A stretch of 64,000 nt of DNA from the NCBI RefSeq assembly GCF_010586825.1, contig NZ_JAAAGB010000005.1:310001-374000 (forward strand). Reading direction: 5' to 3'. Positions 55,522 through 64,000 of the stretch are shown here, piece after piece; the first letter of the stretch is position 1, and each line of letters begins with the position of its first letter. The notes under the pieces were generated by a model. That model had not been told where the DNA came from. It saw nothing but the letters and a program-made list of their open reading frames with translations, and made no database searches. Made by a program: the position numbers and the translations under genes. Source of the DNA: Draconibacterium mangrovi (lineage in GTDB: Bacteria; Bacteroidota; Bacteroidia; Bacteroidales; Prolixibacteraceae).

Positions 55522-55775
55522 CCGCAGATTTTTAATAGGTCAGTAAAAATTCATGGCCATAATGGTATGAGCCAAAATGATTGTCTGGTTATTTTAATAC
55601 TCATAATATCAGGCTGTTGCGATTTTTGTTGACCGAATATTCCCCTTCTTGTGAAAAGTAAAATAAGTTAGGATTGAACGGAATTTCACCCATCATTTCC
55701 CAAGGTACGTCCTTTTAAAAGCGTCAAATTCTCGAGTTTTGAAGTGTAGTTTTTTGTAAAACTAAACCGAAACTT
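55522..55775 (+). other. Non-coding gap upstream of small ORF and susC
   Basis: No gene detected. The A/T-rich stretch probably carries the HTCS-controlled promoter of the SusCD operon; I saw no exact TAnnTTTG with a well-spaced -33 box, as is common for activator-dependent promoters. Confidence 0.35.
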
Positions 55776-55886
55776 ATGGACAAGAAAAAAAACATTCCAA
55801 AAGGACTGTTCGCCTTTCGCGCTTTTAATGTCATCCTTTACCTCCTACTTATCGCAATCGTGATTTTACTATTTATGTTTCTCTAA
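55776..55886 (+). CDS. 36-residue predicted membrane peptide
   Basis: ATG 55776 to TAA 55886 encodes 36 residues: a basic N-terminus (MDKKKNIPKG), then FAFRAFN and one hydrophobic helix of about 19 residues ending at the C-terminus. The positive-inside pattern fits a single-span inner-membrane peptide with a cytoplasmic N-terminus. It ends 20 bases before susC and would be the first gene of that transcript. I do not recognise a family. It could be a leader peptide controlling susC, a small TonB/ExbB-type helper or spurious. Confidence 0.5.
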   Translation: MDKKKNIPKGLFAFRAFNVILYLLLIAIVILLFMFL

Positions 55887-55906
55887 TAATAACTAATTAA
55901 ATTCTT

Positions 55907-58900
55907 ATGAAACAAGCTAATCAGATTCTAATCAGAAAGTTGTGTTTGGTATTTGTGGTCATATTGCTGGCCTCATCTGCATGGGCACAACAAACTATCT
56001 CCGGAAAAGTAACCGATGATGCCGGGGAATCGCTACCCGGTGTTGCAGTTGTTCTGCAGGGTACAACAACTGGTACCGTAACCGACATTGATGGACATTA
56101 CTCACTTCAGGTTCCCGATGGCGGAACGTTGCTGTTCTCATTTGTTGGTATGCAAAGCGCAAATGAAACGATCAATGGCCGTACAACAATCGATGTTACG
56201 ATGAAAGTAGATGCCATAGGTTTGGAGGAAGTAGTAGCAGTAGGTTACGGTGTTCAGAAAAAAGCAACCTTAACCGGTTCTGTTGGTAATGTTAAAGCCG
56301 AGGAGATGTTACAACGGCCGGCAGCCAACTCAACAGAACTGTTGCAAGGTCAGGTTGCAGGTTTGTATACTTTGCAAACTACGGGTCTGCCCGGAGCCGA
56401 TGGAACAAAATTAAACATCAGGGGATATGGAAATAATCCACTGGTTTTAATTGATGGTATTGAAGGCAGCCTCGGACAGGTTGATCCAAACGATATCGAA
56501 TCAATAAGCGTATTAAAAGATGCTTCGGCAGCAGTGTATGGTGCCCGGGCAGGAAACGGAGTTATCCTGGTAACAACAAAACGGGGAACTGATAAACCCT
56601 CGCAAATAACCTATCACGGTAACGTTTCTTTTACAGCTCCAACATTTCTTCCCGATCTTGTTGAAGCTCGTAAGTGGGCCGAGTTGTTGAATGAATCGGG
56701 TTTAAATCCTGATGATTACAGTCCTGCCCATGTTCATTATGATTCCGATACCAAAAGACTGATCAATACCATGGACGACAGTGATTACTATGGCTATGAT
56801 TGGGATGAGGCTTTGTATCGCGACTGGACACCCCAGCAGCAACATAACATTAGTGCAACAGGCGGAACCAATAAAATCAAATATTTTGTTTCTGCAGGTT
56901 ATGTCGATCAGTCCAGTGTTTTTACTTCAGGTGATTACAATTTTAACCGATATAACATTCGTTCGAATATCGATGCGCAAGTGAAAGAAAACCTGACCGT
57001 TTCTGTTGATTTTGCTTATCGAAGTTCAAGAATCGATAAGGCGAATTTTGGGGTGGACGATATGTACAACTCACTTCAAACTGCTAAACCTGTTTATCCT
57101 TATTATCATGAGGAAGATCCAACACGGGCTGCCAGTTCCGGATTTTTGCAAAGATCGCCTTATCATCAAACGTTTAAGGATTTTTCCGGATTTCAGGATA
57201 ACCGGGATAAAGTACTGCAAGGCGCTTTAGAACTGAAATACAACGTTCCCTTTGTTACAGGATTAGTCGCAAAAGCCCGATTGAATTATGAAGAGGCACT
57301 AAAGTGGAATAAAACTGTTTCACAACCTTACGATGTTTGGGAATATGATCCAGTTGCGGCATCGGAAGGAAGCGATCCATGGGTGAAATGGGGAACTCAG
57401 AATGCCAATAGCATGAAAGTATATTCTAACCGCTCAACTGAATTGTTACCGCAAATAAGTTTACAGTACGATAAAATTATAGGCGACCATACTCTTAAAG
57501 CAATGGTTGTTGGCGAGACCTGGAGTTACAAGTGGACCAGTTTGCAGGGATCACGAAAAGATATATTATCATTTGAGGCACCTTACCTGATATATGCGTC
57601 CGAAGAAGGAAAAGATAATGCCGAGAATCTTCAAACTAACGGTAATGTTGGTGTAACTGAACGCGCCCGTGCTTCAGTAATCGGTCGTATTAATTACGAT
57701 TACAAGGGTAAGTATATGGCCGAATTTTCAATGCGTGCCGATGCTTCCGGTGAATATCCTCCTAAAGGACGCTGGGGTTATTTCCCAAGTGTAAGTGCCG
57801 GATGGAGAATCTCTGAGGAAGCGTTTATGAAAGATAATTTCAGCAATCTGAATAATTTAAAAATCAGAGGTTCTTACGGTATTCTGGGTAACGATGCAGT
57901 GTCGTCGTTCGATTACCTGACCGGATATACTATTTCAACCGATTACTACGTATTTGGTGCGTCGCCGGCCCCTGTAATTGCATCAGCAGGTTTAGCAAAC
58001 CCAAACATTACCTGGGAAACCATGAAAATGAGTAATGTTGGTATCGATGGAACTTTCTGGGATGGTTTATTCGGATTCGAAGTTGACGGCTTTTACCGCT
58101 TAAGAGAAGATATTCTGGCACAACCAACCGAGCAGGTACCCAGTACCTTTGGTGCAAATTTGCCCAGAACCAACTTAAATAAAAGAGATAACCGTGGATT
58201 TGAGATAACATTAACCCATAGCAATAAAATTGGCGATTTCTCCTATGACATCTCACCGATGTATGCATGGACAAGAGGTAAATATGTTGAACTGGATGAA
58301 GATGTTTTGCCTACAACCGGTGATTTGGATGCCGAAACGCTTGAGTTTAATAAACTATGGAATGAAAGATATGTTAACGAAGGCCAGTGGGACAACCGTT
58401 ACTGGGGGTATGTTTCCGATGGATTTTTTATGAATCAGGAACAGATTGATAACCATGTGATCGATCAGGATCAGGCAGAAAATCAAACGATTAAAGTGGG
58501 TGATATTATATATAAAGACCTGAATGGTGATAATATGATTGATTGGAGAGATCAAAAGGTTATTGCACAGGGAAGTACCAATACAGATAATTCAGCATCG
58601 TTGCCCAATACCATGTTTGGTCTGGATATGGGAGCGCAGTGGAAAGGTCTTGGTGTGAGAATGTTGTGGCAGGGAGCTGCCGATTACGTGGTAGTGGTTG
58701 GAGGATCGGCTTCGGCTCCATTTAGCAACGAATCAATACCACTTTCACAGCATTATGATTATCGCGCAATCATTGGTCAGGACGGAAATGGACAGGACTA
58801 CATCACGAATCCAGATGATTTTAAGCTTCCTCCTGTAACCCAAAACGGCAGGACTGCAAATAATGGCAAAACATCAGATTTCTGGACTTATGATGCAGCT

Positions 58901-59125
58901 TATTTAAGATTGAAAAACATCAACATCTCTTATACCATCCCAAAATCATTACTTGAAAAAGTTGGTTTTAGCAAATGTGTTGTTTATTTCAGTGGAACTA
59001 ATTTATTCACAATTAGTAATTTGGATATCTGGAAAAAGTCATTTGATCCGGAAATTATCGGAGCCAACAACAGGGATTATCCGCCGGTAAAAACGATGAC
59101 ATTTGGACTTAGGTTAACTTTATAA
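55907..59125 (+). CDS. SusC/RagA-family TonB-dependent transporter
   Basis: 1072 residues. Signal peptide (about 1-28), carboxypeptidase-D-like domain (about 29-110), plug (VVAVGYGVQKKATLTGSV, then VDPNDIESISVLKDASA) and beta-barrel. It lacks the STN domain, as expected for a locus run by an HTCS instead of sigma/anti-sigma. It imports the oligosaccharide bound by the adjacent SusD using TonB energy. Gap to susD is 7 bases. The two sulfatases downstream imply a sulfated substrate. Confidence 0.95.
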   Translation: MKQANQILIRKLCLVFVVILLASSAWAQQTISGKVTDDAGESLPGVAVVLQGTTTGTVTDIDGHYSLQVPDGGTLLFSFVGMQSANETINGRTTIDVTMKVDAIGLEEVVAVGYGVQKKATLTGSVGNVKAEEMLQRPAANSTELLQGQVAGLYTLQTTGLPGADGTKLNIRGYGNNPLVLIDGIEGSLGQVDPNDIESISVLKDASAAVYGARAGNGVILVTTKRGTDKPSQITYHGNVSFTAPTFLPDLVEARKWAELLNESGLNPDDYSPAHVHYDSDTKRLINTMDDSDYYGYDWDEALYRDWTPQQQHNISATGGTNKIKYFVSAGYVDQSSVFTSGDYNFNRYNIRSNIDAQVKENLTVSVDFAYRSSRIDKANFGVDDMYNSLQTAKPVYPYYHEEDPTRAASSGFLQRSPYHQTFKDFSGFQDNRDKVLQGALELKYNVPFVTGLVAKARLNYEEALKWNKTVSQPYDVWEYDPVAASEGSDPWVKWGTQNANSMKVYSNRSTELLPQISLQYDKIIGDHTLKAMVVGETWSYKWTSLQGSRKDILSFEAPYLIYASEEGKDNAENLQTNGNVGVTERARASVIGRINYDYKGKYMAEFSMRADASGEYPPKGRWGYFPSVSAGWRISEEAFMKDNFSNLNNLKIRGSYGILGNDAVSSFDYLTGYTISTDYYVFGASPAPVIASAGLANPNITWETMKMSNVGIDGTFWDGLFGFEVDGFYRLREDILAQPTEQVPSTFGANLPRTNLNKRDNRGFEITLTHSNKIGDFSYDISPMYAWTRGKYVELDEDVLPTTGDLDAETLEFNKLWNERYVNEGQWDNRYWGYVSDGFFMNQEQIDNHVIDQDQAENQTIKVGDIIYKDLNGDNMIDWRDQKVIAQGSTNTDNSASLPNTMFGLDMGAQWKGLGVRMLWQGAADYVVVVGGSASAPFSNESIPLSQHYDYRAIIGQDGNGQDYITNPDDFKLPPVTQNGRTANNGKTSDFWTYDAAYLRLKNINISYTIPKSLLEKVGFSKCVVYFSGTNLFTISNLDIWKKSFDPEIIGANNRDYPPVKTMTFGLRLTL

Positions 59126-59132
59126 ACTCTAA

Positions 59133-60851
59133 ATGATTAGAACGATGAAAAAGATAATATTTATACTACCATTATTTGTTCTTCTGTTTGGTTGTAGCGA
59201 CTTATTAGACATTGCTCCTACCAATATTATATCAGAAGATGCTGTGAAAAATGACCCGGTCCTTGTGGATGCATTCTTGAATAAAATCTATAATAACACC
59301 AGGTTTCAATCAGGGGGTGAAGGAAATGCCTTATTAAACGTGATGTCGGATGAATCGAATGTATTTGCCGGCTGGCAAACACCATTTGGAGCAGCCATGA
59401 AAATTATTGATGAAAATGGTGCACACTCAGCATTGGAATACTGGCCTTACGGAAATATTCGTTCGTGTAACGAAATAATGGAAATTCTGGAAGAAGCCAC
59501 TTTTGATCAGGATCTGGTGGATCAGAAAACTGCGGAAGCACGTTGGTTAAGAGCATTTATGTATTTCGAACTGGTAAAACGTTACGGTGGTGTTCCATTA
59601 ATTACTGAGGCTCAAAGCATCGATCAACCCATTGAAGAGTTATACGTTGAGCGCAATTCAGAAAAAGAGATTTATGATTTTATTGCATCGGAAATGGATG
59701 CATTGGTTAATCTTTTACCCGATAGTTACGACTCAGGTAATTTTGGGCGGCCTACAAAATGGGCAGCTTATGCATTAAAAAGCCGTGCTATGTTATATGC
59801 CGGTAGTATTGCAAAATATGGTTCGGTGCAATTGGATGGTCTGTTGGGCATACCTTCAGGAGAGGCAAATGCCTATTACCAAAAAGCATACGATGCGTCA
59901 ATGGCAATAATTAACGGAGGAATGCATCCTTTGTATAAGGAGAATGCAGATCCGGTAAAAAACTACACCGAATTGATGTTAGCCGATGGAAATTCGGAAG
60001 TTATTTTTGCCGAAGTGTATGATTATGGGCTGTTAAAAGCGCATGGTTGGACTTTCTATTGTATGCCCGACGGATTTCAAACCGGTTGGGGATCCAATAA
60101 CTGGATGTACCTGGAAGCATGGGAAAAATATGAGTACAAGGACGGTTCTTCTGCCGTTTGGGACAGAAGTTTACTGGATGGAAATAACAAGTTCTCTCTC
60201 GATGAAATTATCTTGAACAAAGACCCGCGCTTCCTTGCCTCGGCATTTTATCCTGAAACACCATGGGGAGACGGTAAAGTTTATGTGCACAATACAACAA
60301 AAGGCACTATTCCTTCCGGTTCCGATTGGCCTGGTGTTGCACCCCGAAGGAACCGGATTAAAACCGGTATATTGATTAAAAAGCGTGTTAATGAGTCGCT
60401 TATCGGACTGAACAACAACGAGGACGATTCTGACTGGACTGTTTTCCGCACAGGCGAAATGTACCTAAATGCAGCGGAAGCCAGGTTTGAAATGGGCGAA
60501 GAAGAAGATGCCAGAAACTTGATTAATGTAATACGAAACAGAGCAGGAATGCCTGATAAAGAGACATTGACTTTGGAAGAAGTACGTAACGAACGTTTTG
60601 TGGAACTTTATATCGAAGAGCACCGCTACTGGGATCTACGTCGTTGGAGAATAGCCGTTGACGTATTAAACGACAAAGGATTTAAAGGTGTAACCTGGGA
60701 TTATTACATTGATGAAGATAAGTACACACTAAAGATTAAAGATGCGGACTTTGGACAAAAGAGAGTTTTTGCCGAAAGAAACTATTATTTGCCAATTGGA
60801 CTGGATCGCATAGCAGATAATCCGAACCTGGTTGAAAATCCGGGATACTAG
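59133..60851 (+). CDS. SusD/RagB-family surface lipoprotein
   Basis: 572 residues from ATG 59133, or 568 from the Met at 59145 (MKKIIF), which gives a cleaner lipoprotein signal; lipobox FGC (Cys21 in the long form). RagB/SusD signatures: EARWLRAFMYFELVKRYGGVP near residue 150, and the C-terminal VRNERFVELYIEEHRYWDLRRW segment with an ENPGY end. Its length and middle loops exceed those of the other two SusD proteins. It is the partner of the SusC 7 bases upstream. Confidence 0.93.
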   Translation: MIRTMKKIIFILPLFVLLFGCSDLLDIAPTNIISEDAVKNDPVLVDAFLNKIYNNTRFQSGGEGNALLNVMSDESNVFAGWQTPFGAAMKIIDENGAHSALEYWPYGNIRSCNEIMEILEEATFDQDLVDQKTAEARWLRAFMYFELVKRYGGVPLITEAQSIDQPIEELYVERNSEKEIYDFIASEMDALVNLLPDSYDSGNFGRPTKWAAYALKSRAMLYAGSIAKYGSVQLDGLLGIPSGEANAYYQKAYDASMAIINGGMHPLYKENADPVKNYTELMLADGNSEVIFAEVYDYGLLKAHGWTFYCMPDGFQTGWGSNNWMYLEAWEKYEYKDGSSAVWDRSLLDGNNKFSLDEIILNKDPRFLASAFYPETPWGDGKVYVHNTTKGTIPSGSDWPGVAPRRNRIKTGILIKKRVNESLIGLNNNEDDSDWTVFRTGEMYLNAAEARFEMGEEEDARNLINVIRNRAGMPDKETLTLEEVRNERFVELYIEEHRYWDLRRWRIAVDVLNDKGFKGVTWDYYIDEDKYTLKIKDADFGQKRVFAERNYYLPIGLDRIADNPNLVENPGY

Positions 60852-60860
60852 AATAGTTTG

Positions 60861-60910
60861 GTTTGGGGAGGTTACCCGGGGGCCATATTTTGGTCCCTGG
60901 GTTTCCAAAC
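60861..60910 (+). terminator. Hairpin between susD and sulfatase genes
   Basis: ACCCGGGGGCC (60874-60884) pairs with GGTCCCTGGGT (60892-60902), with two G-T wobbles and a 7-base loop; GTTTGG/CCAAAC (60861-60866, 60905-60910) add an outer stem. No T-run follows, so attenuation or mRNA processing is likelier than full termination. Confidence 0.65.
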
Positions 60911-60954
60911 TTGAACAGCGCCTAAAGCACTTATATCTTTATAAATGAATTGAT

Positions 60955-62364
60955 ATGAAAACAGGATTTCTTTGCTTTTTATTTATTGCTGTAATCTTCG
61001 CATCGTGCACCCGCGATGAGAAAAACAGCTCTCCAAATCTGGTGTTGATTTTGGTGGATGACATGGGGTATGCCGACGTTGGCTTTAATGGTTGCACCGA
61101 CATTCCAACTCCTAATATTGATAAATTGGCGGAAGGCGGTGTGCGTTTTACCAATGGTTACGTTAGTTACTGCGTTTGTGGCCCAAGTAGGGCAGGTCTA
61201 CTCACTGGCCGATATCAGGACCGATTTGGTTTTAGCAGAAATCCTCTGTTTGCACCAAACGATCCCGGGATGGGTTTGCCGTTAACTGAAGAAACCCTTG
61301 CCGATGCCTTAAAGAAGGCGGGTTACAAATCGCTGGCAATTGGAAAATGGCACATGGGAGCACATGAATCGTTACACCCTTTAAAAAGAGGATTTGATGA
61401 TTTTTACGGATTTCTGAGTGGTGGTCACCGATATTTTCCGGAAGAACTGACCCTGAATGATCCGTTTGAGGCAACCTCACAATTCGACGGTTACAAAACA
61501 CGCCTGCTACGAAATTACGAAAGAGTGGATGAAACAGAGTATTTGACTGATGCTTTATCGCGTGAAGCGGTTTCGTACATTGAAAAAAACAAAGACAATC
61601 CGTTTTTTATTTATCTCGCCTATAATGCACCACATGCGCCCTTGCAAGCCACCGAAAAATACCTGAGCAGGTTTAATAACATTGATAATATTAAAAGAAA
61701 AACCTACGCAGCCATGGTAAGCGCGGTTGACGATGGAGTTGGACTCATACTTAATAAACTGGAAGAACTGAATTTGGAAGAAAATACACTCGTGGTATTT
61801 TTATCCGATAACGGCGGACCTGAAAATCACAACGCTTCAGATAACGGAATTTTGCGCGGACAAAAAGGCGATTTATTTGAAGGGGGAGTACGAGTACCTT
61901 TTGCCATGAAATGGCCCGGAACGATTCCGGCAGGTGAAATATATGAAAATCCCATAATCTCACTCGATATTTTTGCAACGATAATCGCTCAGAGTGGTAA
62001 AGAAATCCCGCTGAAAAACGAAATTGATGGTATCGATTTGATCCCGTATCTGAAGGGGGAGAATAATTCGCAACCACACGATCAATTATTTTGGAGAAAA
62101 TTTGATGCACAGGATTATGCCGTTCGCCAGGGAGATGATAAACTGCTGATCAAAGCTGAAAGTAAAAACATGCTTTTTAACCTCACTGATGATATTTCGG
62201 AAGAAAACAACCTTGAGGAACAGAGGCCAGATAGAGTTTTACAGCTAACCAAAGAATTTCAGAACTGGAACAGAAATATGAAGGATCCGATTTTTATGGG
62301 ATTGAGTCAGGATAAGAAATATAATGAGCTTCATCCTGAAAGATTTGAAAAGCTTACAGAATAA
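60955..62364 (+). CDS. S1-family sulfatase lipoprotein
   Basis: 469 residues, lipobox ASC (Cys18). Asp35-Asp36 for calcium, formylglycine site Cys75-Gly-Pro-Ser-Arg79, Lys131-Trp-His133, an APHAPLQ His near 225 and SDNGGPE near 284. Cys-Gly-Pro-Ser-Arg is within the accepted C-x-P-x-R consensus but rarer than the Ser or Ala forms in the other seven. Very similar overall to the sulfatase at 49915, including the EGGVRVPF strand and ISLD segment, so the two may act on related linkages. Follows the SusCD pair of the HTCS locus. Confidence 0.92.
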   Translation: MKTGFLCFLFIAVIFASCTRDEKNSSPNLVLILVDDMGYADVGFNGCTDIPTPNIDKLAEGGVRFTNGYVSYCVCGPSRAGLLTGRYQDRFGFSRNPLFAPNDPGMGLPLTEETLADALKKAGYKSLAIGKWHMGAHESLHPLKRGFDDFYGFLSGGHRYFPEELTLNDPFEATSQFDGYKTRLLRNYERVDETEYLTDALSREAVSYIEKNKDNPFFIYLAYNAPHAPLQATEKYLSRFNNIDNIKRKTYAAMVSAVDDGVGLILNKLEELNLEENTLVVFLSDNGGPENHNASDNGILRGQKGDLFEGGVRVPFAMKWPGTIPAGEIYENPIISLDIFATIIAQSGKEIPLKNEIDGIDLIPYLKGENNSQPHDQLFWRKFDAQDYAVRQGDDKLLIKAESKNMLFNLTDDISEENNLEEQRPDRVLQLTKEFQNWNRNMKDPIFMGLSQDKKYNELHPERFEKLTE

Positions 62365-62379
62365 GAAAACCTAAACCAA

Positions 62380-62472
62380 ATGAACCTTAATAAACTTATT
62401 GTATTAGCTGGTGTATTTGTTGTTTCCGGTAGCGTTCTTTTAAACGTACAATCGGCTGCAATAAATACTTGA
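62380..62472 (+). CDS. 30-residue signal-peptide-like ORF
   Basis: ATG 62380 to TGA 62472 encodes a 30-residue peptide: a short polar and basic N-terminus, a hydrophobic core (LIVLAGVFVVSGSVLL) and QSAA resembling a signal-peptidase site, then a stop. It may be the stump of a deleted exported gene, for instance another sulfatase, or a tiny leader between two sulfatase genes. It is 15 bases after one gene and 24 before the next. Confidence 0.35.
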   Translation: MNLNKLIVLAGVFVVSGSVLLNVQSAAINT

Positions 62473-62496
62473 AATTATAAACACACAGAACTAAAC

Positions 62497-63987
62497 ATGA
62501 TGAACCATTTTAATGGATTTTTTCTCATTATTATTTTCTCGGTAATTTTGTTGGGGTGTTCTCAGAAAACATCCCATCAAAACGAAAAACCAAACGTTTT
62601 GCTCATCATTGTTGATGATCAGGGCTATGCCGATTTTGAACCGTTTGAAAATCATTCGCCTGAAGTTTCAACCCCAAGTATGAACAGGCTTGCCGAAGCG
62701 GGTACGGTATTTACCGAGGCGTATACAACGGCACCGGTTTGCAGCCCTTCCAGAGCAGGGTTAATGACCGGGAAGAACCAATTCCGTTGGGATGAGAAAG
62801 CAAGTTGGGGACCCGGATTGCCCGACAATGTGAAAACCATTGCCGAATATTTGAAAGAAGCAGGATACACAACTGCCCGAATTGGGAAAGCTGATTTTGG
62901 AACAAATTACCATAAATTCGATGTGCGTGAATATCCTTTAAATCACGGTTATGATTACTTTTTAGGATTCAGCGCCCATGCCCACGACTATTGGTTAACA
63001 TCGGAAGAGATTGCTGGCCGTACACCCGATCCGAATGGAACCAGCGCACACCTTGGGCCATTAATGGAAAACAAGGGCTACAAAAGTTATCCTGATGAGG
63101 AATACCTGACCGATATTTTTACCAACGAAGCCATCAAATACTTGAAATCAGAAAAAGATGCTCCCTTCTTTCTAACGCTGGCGTACAACTCCGTACACCA
63201 TGTAATTCACGAAGTCCCGCAAAAATACCTGGATAAATACCAGGTGGATCCAATCCATAATTATGAACCCGATTCGATGGAAACATTTAATCATCAAAAA
63301 CCGGGATCTTATTCAGCTTATTACGAAAAATATACGCGACTTGGTGCCATTCAGGATGAGGACATGCGAAAGTTTTATCTGGCCAACCTGGATTGTCTCG
63401 ACGAGAACATTGGTCGTGTACTGGATGCGCTGAAAGAACAGGGACTCGATCAGGAAACAATGATAATTTTTGTTTCCGATAATGGTGGTTCTCCGTTAAC
63501 CGGCGCTAAAAATGCTCCGCTTTCAGCCGGTAAATATTCGCTTTGGGAAGGCGGAATACGGGTACCGATGGCAATAAGCTGGCCAGGAAAAGTGAAAGCC
63601 GGGAAAGTTGAAACCAATTATGTTTCGACTACCGATATTTTACCAACCATCAGCAATGCCGCCGGAATTGAACTGACCGACGAGACTATAGATGGAATTG
63701 ACCTTTTACACCCCAACCAGGATCGTGTGCTGGTTTGGCGGTGGGGGAATACCTGGGCAGTGCGTAAAGGCAACTGGAAACTTACCAATACGAACGAACA
63801 ATGGGGAAAAGGCCGTCCGTCCGATTTTTATATTAAACCGATATCTGATGATCTGAGCCTGAAACTTTTTAATCTTGCTGATGATCTGGGAGAGCGTGAT
63901 AATTTTGCGCTTTCTATGCCCGAAAAAGTAAAAGAGCTTGAAAACGCTTATAATAATTGGTTGAAAGAAAATAGCAGGAAGTATTAA
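62497..63987 (+). CDS. S1-family sulfatase lipoprotein with altered GKWH motif
   Basis: 496 residues, lipobox LLGC (Cys21). Asp40-Asp41, formylglycine site Cys82-Ser-Pro-Ser-Arg86. The next motif is Gly130-Lys-Ala-Asp-Phe-Gly, so Lys131 is retained but the usual His is Asp133. NSVHHVIH (about 229-236) is His-rich and SDNGG lies near 328. A long insertion (about 150-190 and 245-290) makes it larger than the neighbours. Export and catalytic Cys are intact, so it is probably active on a differently shaped substrate. The gene ends 13 bases before the window edge. Last gene seen of the HTCS locus. Confidence 0.9.
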   Translation: MMNHFNGFFLIIIFSVILLGCSQKTSHQNEKPNVLLIIVDDQGYADFEPFENHSPEVSTPSMNRLAEAGTVFTEAYTTAPVCSPSRAGLMTGKNQFRWDEKASWGPGLPDNVKTIAEYLKEAGYTTARIGKADFGTNYHKFDVREYPLNHGYDYFLGFSAHAHDYWLTSEEIAGRTPDPNGTSAHLGPLMENKGYKSYPDEEYLTDIFTNEAIKYLKSEKDAPFFLTLAYNSVHHVIHEVPQKYLDKYQVDPIHNYEPDSMETFNHQKPGSYSAYYEKYTRLGAIQDEDMRKFYLANLDCLDENIGRVLDALKEQGLDQETMIIFVSDNGGSPLTGAKNAPLSAGKYSLWEGGIRVPMAISWPGKVKAGKVETNYVSTTDILPTISNAAGIELTDETIDGIDLLHPNQDRVLVWRWGNTWAVRKGNWKLTNTNEQWGKGRPSDFYIKPISDDLSLKLFNLADDLGERDNFALSMPEKVKELENAYNNWLKENSRKY

Positions 63988-64000
63988 TCACTGTCATAAT

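Noticed and set aside
1-64000. CRISPR array, tRNA, rRNA or phage genes
   Set aside because: Looked for evenly spaced direct repeats, cloverleaf-like segments and integrase or capsid motifs; none seen by eye.

Overview
The window reads as a chromosome segment of a polysaccharide-degrading Bacteroidota. Evidence is three SusC/SusD pairs, a hybrid two-component system, an ECF sigma/FecR pair, Bacteroidota-type -7 elements (TAnnTTTG), many lipoproteins and AT-rich intergenic DNA. The gene mix (sulfatases, quinol-type NO reductase, sialic acid locus) fits a marine or sediment Marinilabiliales-like bacterium; that placement is inference. I saw no rRNA, tRNA, CRISPR array or prophage.

Region 1 (1-7553) is a nitric-oxide/Fe-S stress region. 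It has a truncated CHRD lipoprotein gene, a quinol nitric oxide reductase (minus strand) and, divergently, a tight plus-strand operon: ric/scdA, an Rrf2 regulator, a small ferredoxin, a DUF438-hemerythrin-PAS protein, a DUF1858/DUF2249 protein and a second DUF438-type protein. The same inverted repeat (GTCCTTT half-sites, 6-base spacer) lies between norB and ric and again upstream of the CHRD gene, so one NO-responsive repressor, perhaps the Rrf2 protein, may control all of them.

Region 2 (7935-15754) holds a sulfamidase-like sulfatase paired with a PhoD-like phosphatase, an internally deleted sulfatase pseudogene whose intact relative lies 35 kb away, a TonB-dependent receptor without a SusD partner, and a short remnant of a HAD phosphatase.

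Region 3 (15753-32827) is a complete sialoglycan utilisation locus on the minus strand: SusC, SusD, sialidase, GH20 hexosaminidase, a two-domain sialate O-acetylesterase, an SGNH esterase, N-acetylneuraminate lyase, a kelch mutarotase, an AGE-type epimerase and an MFS transporter. A divergent FadR-type GntR regulator has a clear candidate operator. No GlcNAc/ManNAc kinase is present here.

Region 4 (32962-51300) starts with an IS6-type remnant, then an ECF sigma factor, FecR anti-sigma factor and STN-domain SusC/SusD pair, followed by five intact S1 sulfatases and a GH30 enzyme resembling endo-beta-1,6-galactanases. A decay zone (48641-49914) holds a sulfatase fragment, a second IS6 remnant and what looks like a GH43 fragment. 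Region 5 (51424-63987) is a third locus: hybrid two-component regulator, 36-residue membrane peptide, SusC/SusD and two more sulfatases. Regions 4 and 5 probably act on a sulfated, beta-galactan-containing polysaccharide (inference).

All eight intact sulfatases have a Cys-type C-x-P-S-R motif and so need an anaerobic sulfatase maturase, which is not in the window. In all three PULs a hairpin lies between susD and the first downstream enzyme gene, which would lower enzyme expression relative to SusCD.
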